64,000 bases of DNA, taken from positions 117,747-181,746 of the forward strand of contig CAWELN010000027.1 in the NCBI GenBank assembly GCA_963809795.1. Reading direction: 5' to 3'. The notes beneath the pieces were generated by a model that saw only the letters and a list, made by a program, of their open reading frames with translations, searched no databases and had not been told where the DNA came from. A program made the position numbers and the translations under genes. Below are positions 53,692 to 63,020 of this stretch, piece after piece. Position 1 is the stretch's first letter. Every line of letters begins with the position of its first letter. Origin of the DNA: DASUAS01 sp963809795 (lineage in GTDB: Bacteria > Actinomycetota > Acidimicrobiia > IMCC26256 > DASPTH01).

Positions 53692-54696
53692 GTGAGACGT
53701 GCATGGTGCGGGGTCGTCTGCGTAGTCATCCTCGCCGTGGCCTTGGGCAGTTGCAGCGGGGGTGGCGACACCCACAGCTCGACTCCAGGCACGTCCGAGG
53801 CGAAGACGACGGCGAGCCGCCCGAGCGGTGTGGTGCGTGTCGCGGACGCGGGATGGAGGCTTCCGGCCCCGGTCGCCCGTGAGGTGGTGGTGACGAATGG
53901 CCGAGAGCTCGTCGTGCTCGGTGGCCTCGACGCAACGAAGTTCTCGACCGCCGCGGTGGTGCGCGTCGATGCCAGTACAGGCACGAGTCGGCCGGCCGGA
54001 ACGCTCGCCGAGGCTGTGCACGACGCCGCGGGCGCGCGGCTCGGCAACGCGGTGCTAGTGCTCGGTGGTGGTGGGCCGAGCGAGAACGGTACGGCGGATG
54101 TGCAGACCATCCCGGCGAACGGTGCCACGACCGTGGTCGGCGAACTGCCCCAGCCGCGGTCGGATCACGTCGCCGTCACCGTCGGCGGGAAGGCCTATGT
54201 GCTGGGCGGCTACGACGGCCACAACATCATCGCGGATGTCCTCTCCACCGACGACGGGAAGTCGTTCACCAAAGTTGGCGCGCTCCCGGTGCCGGTGCGC
54301 TATCCCGCCGTCGCCGCGGTCGGCAAGATGATCTACCTCTTCGGAGGTGTGATGAACTCTCAAGCCGGTATCGACACGTCCGTGGTGCAACGCCTCGACA
54401 CGGCCAATGGCAAGATAGAGATCGTCGCTCAGCTTCCCACGTCCTTGTCGCACGCCAGCGCCATGGTCCTCGACGGGCAGGTGTTCGTGGTGGGCGGGTA
54501 CGTCAACAATACGCAGCTCAGCGACCAGGTCCTGCGCTTCAACCCGACCTCGGCCACCACGGAGGTCGCCGGCCATCTGCCCACTCCGATCTCGGACGCT
54601 GCAGCAGCGGTGATCGCGAACCGAGGATTCCTTGTCGGTGGGCAAGCCACGGACAGAGCGCCCGTCGCGTCGGTGACGACCATCAGTGTGGGCTGA
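53692..54696 (+). CDS. Kelch-repeat lipoprotein
   Basis: 334 aa. From GTG 53692 a short basic N-terminus and hydrophobic helix (AWCGVVCVVILAVALGSC) end in a lipobox LGSC, predicting lipid anchoring. The mature part has Kelch-type blades: REVVVTNGRELVVLGGLD, GGKAYVLGGYDGHNI, GKMIYLFGGVMNSQAGI, DGQVFVVGGYVNNTQ and a last ANRGFLVGGQ; at least five Gly-Gly blades are seen. An ATG at 53590 would add 34 residues; GTG with GAGG upstream fits the signal peptide better. First gene inside the tRNA-Lys island; the role of such beta-propeller lipoproteins is unknown. Confidence 0.82.
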   Translation: MRRAWCGVVCVVILAVALGSCSGGGDTHSSTPGTSEAKTTASRPSGVVRVADAGWRLPAPVAREVVVTNGRELVVLGGLDATKFSTAAVVRVDASTGTSRPAGTLAEAVHDAAGARLGNAVLVLGGGGPSENGTADVQTIPANGATTVVGELPQPRSDHVAVTVGGKAYVLGGYDGHNIIADVLSTDDGKSFTKVGALPVPVRYPAVAAVGKMIYLFGGVMNSQAGIDTSVVQRLDTANGKIEIVAQLPTSLSHASAMVLDGQVFVVGGYVNNTQLSDQVLRFNPTSATTEVAGHLPTPISDAAAAVIANRGFLVGGQATDRAPVASVTTISVG

Positions 54697-54831
54697 CGGG
54701 CTGCGCGTTCACCGGACCGACGTACGCAAGGGCGAGCAGCCAACGGTTCGCCAGCGTGCGTTCATTCGGCAGCTCCTCGCGTGGAGCAGGCCGGGCGGAG
54801 ACGGGTCGCGCGACGGTCCCGCGTCGTCGGG

Positions 54832-56139
54832 TCAGGTCCAGAAGTCACGCTCGACGGGGGCGAGGAGGTCTGACGATTCGACGGTTGCCGGTTCGTGACT
54901 GACTGACGGTTCGGTCGCTTCCGGCGTCGGGGTGTAGTGCCGCCGTCCTCGGGGTCGTGGTCTCGCGGCGGGTTCGTGGTCGCTGGTGACGAGCACTGCG
55001 AGTGCCGTCGAGACCGGCACGGCGGCGACGAGGCCGATGCTGCCGACCAGGGTGGCGACGATCTCGACGGCGACGACCTCGCCGTTGGCGACGGTGCCGA
55101 GGCTCTGCGAGGACAACGTGAAGAGCATGAGGAGCGGAAGCGAGGCTCCTGCGTAGGCGAGGGCGAGGGTGTTGACCGTGGACGAGATGTGGTCCCGACC
55201 GATCCTGAGCCCCGAGCGGTAGAGCGCGCGGCGGGTCATGGTGGGGTTGTGCGCACGCAGTTCACCGACTGCGGATGCTTGGGTGACCGTGATGTCGTTG
55301 AGGGCTCCGAGCGCACCGAGCACCATGCCGGCGAGGACGAGGCTCTTGAGATTGACGCTGGAGGCACCTATGGAGACGAGGAGTGCGTCTTCGTTCTGGG
55401 CCCCGGTGAAGTGAGCGAGGTCGGTGAACACCGTGGCGAGCACGACGGTGAGCGCGAGCGCGGAGAGCGTTCCGAGGAGTGCGACGGTCGTCAAGGGGCT
55501 CGGGCCGTAGGAGACGTAGAGCGCGACGAACGCAACTGCGCTCGCACCGACGATGGCAACGAGTTGCGCATTGTTGCCGTCGAGCATTGACGGGAGGATG
55601 AACACGAGGATCACACCGATGCTCGCACCGAGGGCGACGAGCGCGGCGACACCGCGCCAGCGGCCCAGGACGATCACGGCGACGGCGAACAGGACCACGA
55701 GCCAGAGGAGCACCGAACGGCGCTGCCGGTCGTTGTACGTGTAGTCGAAACCGCGTGCCGCACCCTCGACGTGGTTCAGCACCACCTTGTCGCCGGCGCT
55801 GACGTTCGGAGCGCTCGCCGTCTGCGCGAACTCGATCGTGCGGAACTGTCCGGCAGCGGGGCCTTGGTCCAGGCGGAAGCGGATGCGCGTGCAGCGCTGT
55901 GACGTGTCGGTTCCTGCCGTACCGCACGTACCTCGGTGCACCGAGATGGTGGTGGCCTCGTACACGTCACGGATGGCGTGGAGCCCATTGAGGTGACCGT
56001 GGGGATCGTGCCGTGGCCACAGGATGGCGACCCCGGCCAACGTGAGGATCCCGAGCACGGCGGCCACGGCCGTGACGACCCACCGCGCGTGCGTCGAGAA
56101 CGCCGCGTCCCCGGCCGCGTGGTCATGGCCGTGACCCAT
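54832..56139 (-). CDS. YibE/F family membrane protein with His-rich N-terminus
   Basis: 435 aa. N-terminus MGHGHDHAAGDAAF is a metal-binding-like His cluster. One anchor helix is followed by an extracytoplasmic beta domain (SVHRGTCGTAGTDTSQRCTR with two Cys) and then at least seven membrane segments of the YibE/F type: SIGVILVFILPSMLDGNNAQLV, and LAGMVLGALGALNDITVTQASAV, the family signature. The C-terminal tail is cytoplasmic, basic/Pro-rich. The function of YibE/F is unknown. Its location in a zinc/copper island and His-rich start make a metal-related role plausible. Confidence 0.9.
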   Translation of the reverse strand: MGHGHDHAAGDAAFSTHARWVVTAVAAVLGILTLAGVAILWPRHDPHGHLNGLHAIRDVYEATTISVHRGTCGTAGTDTSQRCTRIRFRLDQGPAAGQFRTIEFAQTASAPNVSAGDKVVLNHVEGAARGFDYTYNDRQRRSVLLWLVVLFAVAVIVLGRWRGVAALVALGASIGVILVFILPSMLDGNNAQLVAIVGASAVAFVALYVSYGPSPLTTVALLGTLSALALTVVLATVFTDLAHFTGAQNEDALLVSIGASSVNLKSLVLAGMVLGALGALNDITVTQASAVGELRAHNPTMTRRALYRSGLRIGRDHISSTVNTLALAYAGASLPLLMLFTLSSQSLGTVANGEVVAVEIVATLVGSIGLVAAVPVSTALAVLVTSDHEPAARPRPRGRRHYTPTPEATEPSVSHEPATVESSDLLAPVERDFWT

Positions 56140-56341
56140 TCCTTCCAGTCTCCTCGTTCCGCCCCCTTGCCGGAGTGATCCCTGGCGGCGGTCGGAAGAG
56201 TCCTTCTCATGGCCAGGAGACGCGCCGATGTCCTGGTAGGCACTGACCGTCGTTGCTGTGGTGCCCGCACCGATGACGATCCCCCAACCGTGTCCTCAGC
56301 GACTGCGACCGTGCACGTCGGTGGTACGTCTACCCGGTCGC

Positions 56342-57220
56342 CTACACGGACAGGTCTGCGGTGTTGTCGCGTCGTCGTATGGCGCTGACGACGAACGCGC
56401 CGAGGTAGATCGTGGTGGCGGTGGCCATGATCGCGAAGCTGGGGGGAACGTTGGCGACGAGGTAGCTGATGGTGATCCCGATCCAGACTGAGATGATGGC
56501 GAGGGCGCCGGACAGCCAGAACGCGAGGTACGGCCGGTGGGTGAGGCGTTGCGCGGCACCTGCGGGTGCGGCGAGGAGCCCGAGGAGGAGCAGCGCGCCG
56601 ATTGCCTGGGTGGCCTCGGCGGCGCAGATGCCGACGAGTCCGAGGAAGGCGACGCCGAGGACTCGGACGGGGACGCCGCGCGCGGTGGCCACGGCTTCGT
56701 CGATGCTGGTGAAGAGGAGGGGCCGAGCGACCGTGATGATGGCCACGCAGACGCCGAGACCGATCCAGGTAGCGACGGTTGTTTGATCGGCGCTGAGCCC
56801 GAAGATGGAGCCGAAGAGGACGTTGACGCCGGCGGCCCCGTTGCCGGTGCTCTCGTTCGTGGTGAAGATGCTGAGGAACAGGACGCCGAGGCCGAGGATC
56901 CAGGTGAAGACGACGCCGATGACGACGTCGTCGGCGCGGCCGTGTTCGCCGAGGAGGCCGATCGCGAGGCCGATGGTGATGGTGGCGAGGAAGAGACCGA
57001 GGCGGGGATCGATGCCGAATGCGAGGGCGGCGAGTGCGCCGGTGAACGCGACGTGGCTGAGGGCATCACCGCTGAAGACCTGGCTGCGCAGCACGACGAA
57101 GTAGCCGACCAGGCCGCTGGCGGCGGCGATGGCGGTGCCGGCGAGGAGGGCGTGGCGGATGAAGGCGTGCGAGAGCATGTCGAGGATGCCGTTGCCGGTG
57201 GCGTCGCTGAGCAGGGTCAT
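56342..57220 (-). CDS. Metal ABC transporter permease (ZnuB/TroC family)
   Basis: 292-aa inner-membrane subunit of a zinc/manganese importer, eight or nine hydrophobic segments. Family marks: RHALLAGTAIAAASGLVGYFVVLRSQVFSGDALSH near the N-terminus (FSGDALSHVAFTG), SIDEAVATARGVPVRVLG mid-protein, and ATQAIGALLLLGLLAAPAGAA near residue 215. ATG at 57220 overlaps the preceding permease stop (ATGA). Two different permeases in one operon suggest a heterodimeric channel. Confidence 0.93.
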   Translation of the reverse strand: MTLLSDATGNGILDMLSHAFIRHALLAGTAIAAASGLVGYFVVLRSQVFSGDALSHVAFTGALAALAFGIDPRLGLFLATITIGLAIGLLGEHGRADDVVIGVVFTWILGLGVLFLSIFTTNESTGNGAAGVNVLFGSIFGLSADQTTVATWIGLGVCVAIITVARPLLFTSIDEAVATARGVPVRVLGVAFLGLVGICAAEATQAIGALLLLGLLAAPAGAAQRLTHRPYLAFWLSGALAIISVWIGITISYLVANVPPSFAIMATATTIYLGAFVVSAIRRRDNTADLSV

Positions 57221-58110
57221 CGGGACGCCAGACGGGTGCGGGCGGTCGCAATGGTCCAGCGGCCGGCTTTCGCGGCGACGTAGGTGCCGAACGCGAGGGT
57301 GGTGATGTAGAAACCGATGGGTTGGTCGTAGAAGTACGCGAGCGCGAGTCCGAGCCACGTGATGATGAGGCCGATCGCGATGCTGAGGAGGAGGCCTGGG
57401 AGAACCCGGGCGGTGAGCGTGCGGGCGGTGGCCGCGGGGACGACGAGCAGGGCGAAGACGAGGAGCGCGCCGGTGATCTGGCTGGCCTCGGCGACGGCAA
57501 CGCCGAGGGTGGCGAGGAAGAGGAACGAAAGCGCGCGGACGGGGACGCCGCTGGCGGTAGCGACTTCTGGGTCGATCGATGCGAACAGCAGTGGTCGTCC
57601 GATGACGGCGATGAGGAGCAGGACTGCCGCGCCGATGATCAGGAGGGTGGTCACTTGCCCGTCGGTGATCCCGAGAAAGGTGCCGAACAGGAGCGCGCTC
57701 GCGCCTTGGAGGAGACCGTGGTAGAGGGTGACGAACAGGAAGCCGCAGGCGAGCGCGAACGCCTGCACGGTGCCGATGACGGCTGATTCCTCACTCAGCC
57801 CGTGTCCGCGTCCCCGAGGGACGGCGGCGATGACGAGGGCGGCGAGGACACAGAAGCCGAAGTAGCCCCACGCCGCGCCGATACCGATCAGAATCGCGGC
57901 GGACGCTCCGGGGAACGCGACGATCGACAAGGTGTGGCCGGCGAAGGTCTGGCGTCGCAGCACCATGAACCAACCGATGACCGCGGCGACAACTGCGACG
58001 ATGGTGCCGGCCCGGAAGGCGTTGACCATGAAGTGGAACTCGAGGAGCCGATGGACATCGCCGACGAGGTTCCACGTGAGACCGGTGTCGGCCAGCGTCA
58101 TGCCGGTCAT
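57217..58110 (-). CDS. Metal ABC transporter permease (ZnuB/MntB family)
   Basis: 297 aa with eight or nine membrane segments. It holds the same landmarks as its neighbour in diverged form: FMVLRRQTFAGHTLSIVAFPG, SIDPEVATASGVPVRALSFL, and ASQITGALLVFALLVVPAATA. The FxGHTLS position, where most have GDALSH, is a variant. It overlaps the ATPase gene and the second permease by 4 nt each, so it lies in the middle of a translationally coupled importer operon. Confidence 0.93.
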   Translation of the reverse strand: MTGMTLADTGLTWNLVGDVHRLLEFHFMVNAFRAGTIVAVVAAVIGWFMVLRRQTFAGHTLSIVAFPGASAAILIGIGAAWGYFGFCVLAALVIAAVPRGRGHGLSEESAVIGTVQAFALACGFLFVTLYHGLLQGASALLFGTFLGITDGQVTTLLIIGAAVLLLIAVIGRPLLFASIDPEVATASGVPVRALSFLFLATLGVAVAEASQITGALLVFALLVVPAATARTLTARVLPGLLLSIAIGLIITWLGLALAYFYDQPIGFYITTLAFGTYVAAKAGRWTIATARTRLASR

Positions 58111-59027
58111 CCGGGGAAATGCGTGTGAGCGGGGGCGTGCAAGTGGGGGTGGTAGCTGGTGGCCTCGGGGTGGCCGACGACGACCAGACCTCCGTCCGAA
58201 GTGTGGAGCACCTCGATCGGTGTTCCGTACAACGCGCTGAGCGTCTCGGTGGTGATCACCTCGGTCGGGGTGCCGACAATGGCACCGCCGCGAGCGAGAT
58301 ACACGACGCGGTCGAGGTAGGGAAGGATCGGGTTGACATCATGCGCGACGATGACGACCGCGACGCCCTGCTCCCGGCAGATGTCCGCGAGGAGGCCTGC
58401 GATCGCGGCTTGGTTGGGGAGGTCGAGGCTGTCGAGCGGCTCGTCGAGCAGCAGCAACGCGGGCTGGCGGACGAGCGCCTGGGCAATCAGGAGGCGTTGC
58501 TGCTCACCGCCCGAGAGTTGACCGATCGGCCGTTTCGCGTACGCGGTCGCGCCGACGAGTTCGATGACCTCGTCGACCCGACGAGCCGCAGCCCTGCCAC
58601 GTGCGCTGAAGCGGGGCGGCAATGGGACGCCCCACCGATTGCCGTCGAGACCGAGCCGCACGACGTCGACGCCACGCACCCGGACCGAGCTGTCGAAGCT
58701 TCGCCGTTGCGGGAGGTACCCGATGTGGTGCTGGGCGCGCGCCGGCGTGGTGGCTGCGATCTCGAGCGCGCCGGCCGAGAGCGGCACGAGCCCGAGCACG
58801 GCGCGCAGCAAGGTTGACTTGCCGACACCATTCGGTCCGAGCACGGCGAGGAATTCGCCGGCGCGGATGTCGAGTGTGACGCCGCTCCAGACGGTCCGGC
58901 CCGCGAGCTGCACGGTGGCGTTGCGGAACGACAGGAGCGGGCCGCCGGTCGGCGGCTGATCCGCGTGGTTGTTGGCGCCGCTGATCGCCGAATCCGGCTC
59001 GTTGAACTGCGACCGGTCGAGGTTCAC
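58107..59027 (-). CDS. Metal ABC transporter ATP-binding protein (ZnuC-like)
   Basis: 306 aa. Walker A GPNGVGKSTLLRAVLG near residue 70, signature QLSGGEQQRLLIAQAL near 165, Walker B LLLLDEPLDSLDLPN, H-loop IVAHDVNPI. A His-rich C-terminus (SYHPHLHAPAHTHFPG) is unusual for the catalytic subunit and may bind the transported ion. The N-terminal extension of about 30 residues is unlike the family core, so the true start could be later than 59027. It follows the binding-protein gene by 25 nt. Confidence 0.93.
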   Translation of the reverse strand: MNLDRSQFNEPDSAISGANNHADQPPTGGPLLSFRNATVQLAGRTVWSGVTLDIRAGEFLAVLGPNGVGKSTLLRAVLGLVPLSAGALEIAATTPARAQHHIGYLPQRRSFDSSVRVRGVDVVRLGLDGNRWGVPLPPRFSARGRAAARRVDEVIELVGATAYAKRPIGQLSGGEQQRLLIAQALVRQPALLLLDEPLDSLDLPNQAAIAGLLADICREQGVAVVIVAHDVNPILPYLDRVVYLARGGAIVGTPTEVITTETLSALYGTPIEVLHTSDGGLVVVGHPEATSYHPHLHAPAHTHFPG

Positions 59028-59052
59028 GGCTCGGGAGATCCGGACAGGGTTC

Positions 59053-60030
59053 TCATGACCCGGTCCCTTTCGCCAGCGCGGCTTGCAACGCCGCGAGTTG
59101 CTTGGACTGCCACGCCTGGAACGTCAGGCCCGCCGGGGAGAGCGTCTCGGTGACGGTCGTGACCGGGATCTGCTTCGCCTTGGCCGCGTTGACCAGAGCC
59201 TTCACGTCAGGGGTCGCGTTCTGACTGTTGAAGACGAGGACCTTGATCGCCTTGTTCTTGATCTGCTCATCGACGGTGGCCTTGTCCTGTGCGGTCGGGT
59301 CGGTGCCCTCGGCGATGGCGTCGAGGAACTTCTCGGGCGTGACGAGGTCGAGCCCGAGTGCCTTGCTGAGCGGGGCGAAGATGCTCTCGGTCGCGCCAAC
59401 CGGGGTGCCCGCGTACTTCTGCTTGATGGCGGCGATCAGATCGTTGTACTGCTTCAGGCCCGTCGACTGGTACTTGGTCTTCTGCGCGTCGTAGTAGCTG
59501 GCGTTCTTCGGGTCCAGGCGCTTGAGGTCGGCCGTGACCTGATCGATCACACTGCGGACCGTGTCCGGCGAGTACCACTGGTGGGGGTTTCCGCCGGCAT
59601 CGATTCCTACCAGCTTGCCGACGTTGAGCACCTTGCGACCCGAGTCGGGGTTCGCGTCGATGAGCTTCTGCGCCCATGGGTCATAGCCGATGCCGTTCTC
59701 GATCACGTACTTCGCCGAGGCGATCGTGCGAGCGTCGCTCGGCTTGGCCTCATAGTCGTGGGGATCGGTGTCAGGGTTCGTGATGATGCTCGTCACGTTC
59801 GCTTTGTTGCCGGCGAGTTGCTTGACGATGCTGCCCCAGAAGTTCTCCGCCGCGACGACTTGCAACTTGGACGACGACGCAGCCGGGACGGCGGCGCCGG
59901 CCGCGCCCCCGGTGGCCGCAACGCCCTCACAGGCGGTCGCGACGACGACCGCCGCGAGGGCTGCCGCCAGGAACAGTCGTCGGCAGCGAGGTCGAACTCG
60001 GCGTGTCGTGGCCCAGCGCGTCCGTCGCAT
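59053..60030 (-). CDS. Metal ABC transporter substrate-binding lipoprotein (ZnuA-like)
   Basis: 325 aa. Basic N-terminus, hydrophobic helix (LFLAAALAAVVVATAC) and a lipobox-like VATAC predict a lipoprotein. The mature domain starts LQVVAAENFWGSIVKQLAG. Metal ligands probable: His in DTDPHDYEAKPSD, His in GGNPHQWYSPD, Glu in VGATESIFAP and Asp near LVFNSQNATPDVK. No His-rich loop is present, which by family points to Mn or to a loopless Zn-binding protein. ATG at 60030 with AGAGGAG upstream. First gene of the importer operon, divergent from the Fur/Zur gene. Confidence 0.93.
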   Translation of the reverse strand: MRRTRWATTRRVRPRCRRLFLAAALAAVVVATACEGVAATGGAAGAAVPAASSSKLQVVAAENFWGSIVKQLAGNKANVTSIITNPDTDPHDYEAKPSDARTIASAKYVIENGIGYDPWAQKLIDANPDSGRKVLNVGKLVGIDAGGNPHQWYSPDTVRSVIDQVTADLKRLDPKNASYYDAQKTKYQSTGLKQYNDLIAAIKQKYAGTPVGATESIFAPLSKALGLDLVTPEKFLDAIAEGTDPTAQDKATVDEQIKNKAIKVLVFNSQNATPDVKALVNAAKAKQIPVTTVTETLSPAGLTFQAWQSKQLAALQAALAKGTGS

Positions 60031-60090
60031 GGCTCCGACTCCTCTCCACCCTGGCCGACACCTGATCGCCAGGAACCCTCAAGCAGAGTA

Positions 60091-60105
60091 GAATAAGAAT
60101 CATTC
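60091..60105. promoter_or_regulatory. Candidate Zur/Fur box
   Basis: GAATAAGAATCATTC has inverted GAAT/ATTC ends in an A/T-rich island unusual for this genome, 61 nt upstream of the ZnuA-like start and 31 nt upstream of the Fur/Zur start. It resembles Fur-superfamily operators (AATGATnATCATT type) and is well placed to control both directions by metal status. Confidence 0.6.
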
Positions 60106-60135
60106 CCACTGCAACCCGGTCGTCGAGGAGGCGTG

Positions 60136-60771
60136 ATGGTGCCGACCTCAGTCGCATCGACTCGAGCGCACGCCAGCGCTGAACGTGTCGCGGAGGAGCG
60201 CGCTCGGATCGTCCACGATGAGGTGGCACGCGTGCTGCGTCTGCACCGGCGTCGCTACACCGTGAATTGCCATCGATTCGTCGGCGCGATCCTTCGGGCC
60301 GGTCGGCCCCTCACCGCGTCAGATGCGTGCCGGCTCGAGCCCAACCTCGCATTGAGCACCGTCTATCGCGTCGCGTCCACGCTCGTCGATGTCGGTGCGC
60401 TGCGCGCCATCTCAACGACTGACGGGCTCCAACGGTTCGAACTGTCCGAAGAACTCGCCGAACATCACCACCACCTGATCTGCACCCAGTGCGGCATCGT
60501 CCTCGACTCCGCAGTCCCTGCAGACGTCGAAGCTGCGCTCGAGCTGATCGCGGCTGCGGGTGCCCGCACGGCCGGATTCCAACCACTGGCGCATCGCTTC
60601 GATGTCGAGGGAATCTGCAAGGACTGCGCGACCCCGGGAAGCACGAAGGCAGGTCGCAGCCGGCTCGCGTCGAGAGCACGAACAGCAACGAGGAACAGCT
60701 TCACCCAGCGGGCCGCATGGTTCGAGGAACCATGCGGGTGTGGGCGTCGCGCACGGGTCATCGGATGGTGA
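60136..60771 (+). CDS. Fur family transcriptional regulator (probably Zur)
   Basis: 211 aa. Winged-helix part: RYTVNCHRFVGAILRAGRPL and LALSTVYRVASTLVDVGAL (STVYR recognition helix). Dimer/metal part: HHHHLICTQCGIVLDS with a CxxC, and GICKDC for a second CxxC, the structural zinc site. After this come about 45 extra residues rich in Arg and Ser, longer than usual, ending in GCGRRARVIGW; these may be real or read-through past an indel. ATG at 60136 with AGGAGG 4 nt before it. Next to a zinc-type importer, so Zur is more likely than Fur. Confidence 0.88.
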   Translation: MVPTSVASTRAHASAERVAEERARIVHDEVARVLRLHRRRYTVNCHRFVGAILRAGRPLTASDACRLEPNLALSTVYRVASTLVDVGALRAISTTDGLQRFELSEELAEHHHHLICTQCGIVLDSAVPADVEAALELIAAAGARTAGFQPLAHRFDVEGICKDCATPGSTKAGRSRLASRARTATRNSFTQRAAWFEEPCGCGRRARVIGW

Positions 60772-62576
60772 CGGTGCCGACGACGGTGGCTTCGTCGATG
60801 GGAGTGCGGAGCACTCGTGCGGTGACTCGCCATTGTCCGGCGAGGGGGATCGTGACGCCGGTCGCGATGTAGTGGCCGGGTCCGGCACGGATGAATGGGA
60901 CGTCGAGTGGAGCGATGCCTTTCGAAGGTTGGTCGAGGGTCAGTTTGAAGTCGAGTGGCGTGGTGGGGCCACCCGATGCGCAGGAGCGTGTTGACGTGAA
61001 TGTCGTTGGCGCCGACGGTTCCGGGGGCGAACGTGAGGTCAACCCAGACCTTGTCGGACTTCAACGTCAGGCCGGTTGAACCGCCGGAGAAGGCGAGGGT
61101 CTTGAGCGCGGTGCGTCCGGGTTGTGCGTTCACGAGGAGCGCGGAGACGGCGAGGATGGCGACCGCGAGCACCACCTCGAAGGTGACCATACGACGCAGG
61201 GTGCGCCGCTCGAAGTCCTCGTCGAAGTCCTCGTCGGGTTCGTCGTCGAGTACCTCGGACCCGGCAGGAGTGTCGGGGATGAAGTCGTCGGAGCCGCCGG
61301 CGACGACGGGGATCAGTTCCGGCTCAGGAGCGGGTCGGCGGAAGAAGTAGTTGGTGATCGATCGGCTGCGAGCGGCGACGATGAGCAACAGCACGAAGAT
61401 CGCGAGCTTGATGATGAGGAGTTGGCCGAAGTCGGTGTGTTTGAACGCTTCGAGGCCACCGACTTGTCGCCAGGTCTGGTAGGCGCCGGTGACGATCGAG
61501 CGCGCACACGCATCCGAGTGCGAGCTGGGAGAAGCGCGGGACGACGCGGTCGAGCTCGTCGAGGTCGCACAGCGCCAGGGCCGCGACCGCGAGGACGACG
61601 AGTCCTCCAACCCACAGTGACATGGCGCTGAGGTGGACCGCGTCGGCGACGACGGCGATCGGGACGAAGGCGCCGACGTCAGCGTGGCCGGCGAGACTCA
61701 CGGTGAGTATCACCCCGGCGGCGAGTGCGGCAGCACTGGCGCGCCACCTGGTGGACAGACCGGCGGCAGTTGTGTCGTTGGCAGGGGTTCGCAACAGATG
61801 GCGCAGGAGCGGGAAGGCGATCGCGAGCAGGACGAGTCGGACGACGAGTACGTGTCCGAAGTGCGTATCGAGCACGTCGCCGATCAAGCTGGGTTTCCAT
61901 GCCGCGGTGAGCCCGAGGCCCGCGCCGTACGGGCCCTCGAGCAGGAACGACGCGACTGTCGCCGCGACCAACGTGGTCCAGCCCGCCCAAACCAGCGCAC
62001 GCGCCCGACGTGCTCGTGCACCGTCTCGCCAGATCAGGACCACGAAGGCGACACTCCCGATGAGCAACGCGAGCGCGGCGAAGACGAGCCAACGCGCTAC
62101 GCCGTAGATGACTCCGACGGTCTCTGCTTCCACCGGTCTTGCTCAACAGGTTGCCGGCGAGTGCCTGCACCGCAGGTGCGGTCGCGTTCGCGCTGGTACC
62201 CACCTGGAAGGTGAAGGACCCTTGCACCGGATGGGAGTCGGCCGAGATCACCCGCCAGGTCACGACGTAGGCGCCGTCGGGCAACGTCGTTCGGATCGGG
62301 ACCGACGACGACCTGCGCGGATGGTTTCGTCGTCGCGCCGGTGTCGATACGTCGCCCCCGGCTGTCAAAGAGGCGTACGGCGCCGAGCGAGGCTTCGACC
62401 GGCTCGTTGTACCGCAGCGTCACGTCGCGGGGAGGCTTCAGCAGGACCTGACCTGCCGTCGGGGAGGTCTGCAACAGGACGGCGTGGGCGAACACCGGCG
62501 CGGCGGTCGCGATGATCACGACGGCGACCGTGCCCGCGACGAACAGGATTCGTCTGACGAGGCGCGCTCGGTACAT
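60758..62576 (-). CDS. CopC-CopD fusion copper transport protein (YcnJ-like), four frame breaks
   Basis: Reconstructed length about 606 aa. Signal peptide LFVAGTVAVVIIATAAPVFA, then CopC domain starting HAVLLQTSPTAGQVL and ending SADSHPVQGSFTFQVG; then CopD membrane region (GVARWLVFAALALLIGSVAF, FLLEGPYGAGLGL, HADVGAFVPIAVVADAVHLS, WVGGLVVL, IVTGAYQTW, DFGQLLIIKLAIFVLLL); then a C-terminal YtkA/FixH-like domain (PLDFKLTLDQPSKGIAP). Frame breaks lie near 62,308, 62,132, 61,500 and 60,970, each one base. YcnJ proteins are thought to import copper. Overlaps the convergent Zur-like gene by 14 nt. In operon after YcnI. Confidence 0.85.
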
Positions 62577-62602
62577 CGCGCGTCCTCCTCCCGGGGACTC
62601 GG

Positions 62603-63020
62603 CTACTGCTTCTTGGCCTTGCCGGTCAGCTTGAGGATCGGCGCGGGGTGCTCCGGAGCCGGCGCGCCCTTCACGGTGTCTTCGATCCAGCTGACGCTCG
62701 TTCCGTCGCTGTACGTCTGGATCGCCTTGAACTCCAGCGAGCTCGCGTTCGACGGAAGCTGACCCGCCGAAACGGTGAACAGGTCGAACTGATTCGGAGG
62801 GATCCCACCTGCAGTCGCGGTCCAGGTGATCTTGGAGACCGCTTCGGTGATCGTGCCGTCATCGGTCGTCACCGGCTTGGGGAGCTTGGCGGTGACCACG
62901 GTCGCGTTCCAGCCCGCCTTCGTCTGCCGGCCGCCTGCTCGCGTCTGAGAGCACGAACAGCGGAGGGGACGCCACCTTGAGAACCAAGCGGGTTCCAGCG
63001 CTGGTGTCGTGGATGGTCTG
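62603..63020 (-). pseudogene. YcnI-like (DUF1775) protein, 5'-truncated and frame-broken
   Basis: C-terminal part of a DUF1775 copper-chaperone-type protein: AGWNATVVTAKLPKPV, ITWTATAGGIPPNQFDLFTV, SWIEDTVKG and a C-terminal APILKLTGKAKKQ. Near 62,930 the frame breaks; upstream the sequence TSAGTRLVLKVASPPLFVLS fits the preceding part of the domain in another frame. The signal peptide and the N-terminal His of the mature protein, which binds Cu(II), are missing before the right island edge. In Bacillus-type operons ycnI sits beside ycnJ, as here. Confidence 0.7.

Noticed and set aside
61324..62368. Several separate small copper-resistance genes
   Set aside because: The pieces join end to end into one CopC-CopD-YtkA-like protein once single-base breaks are allowed.
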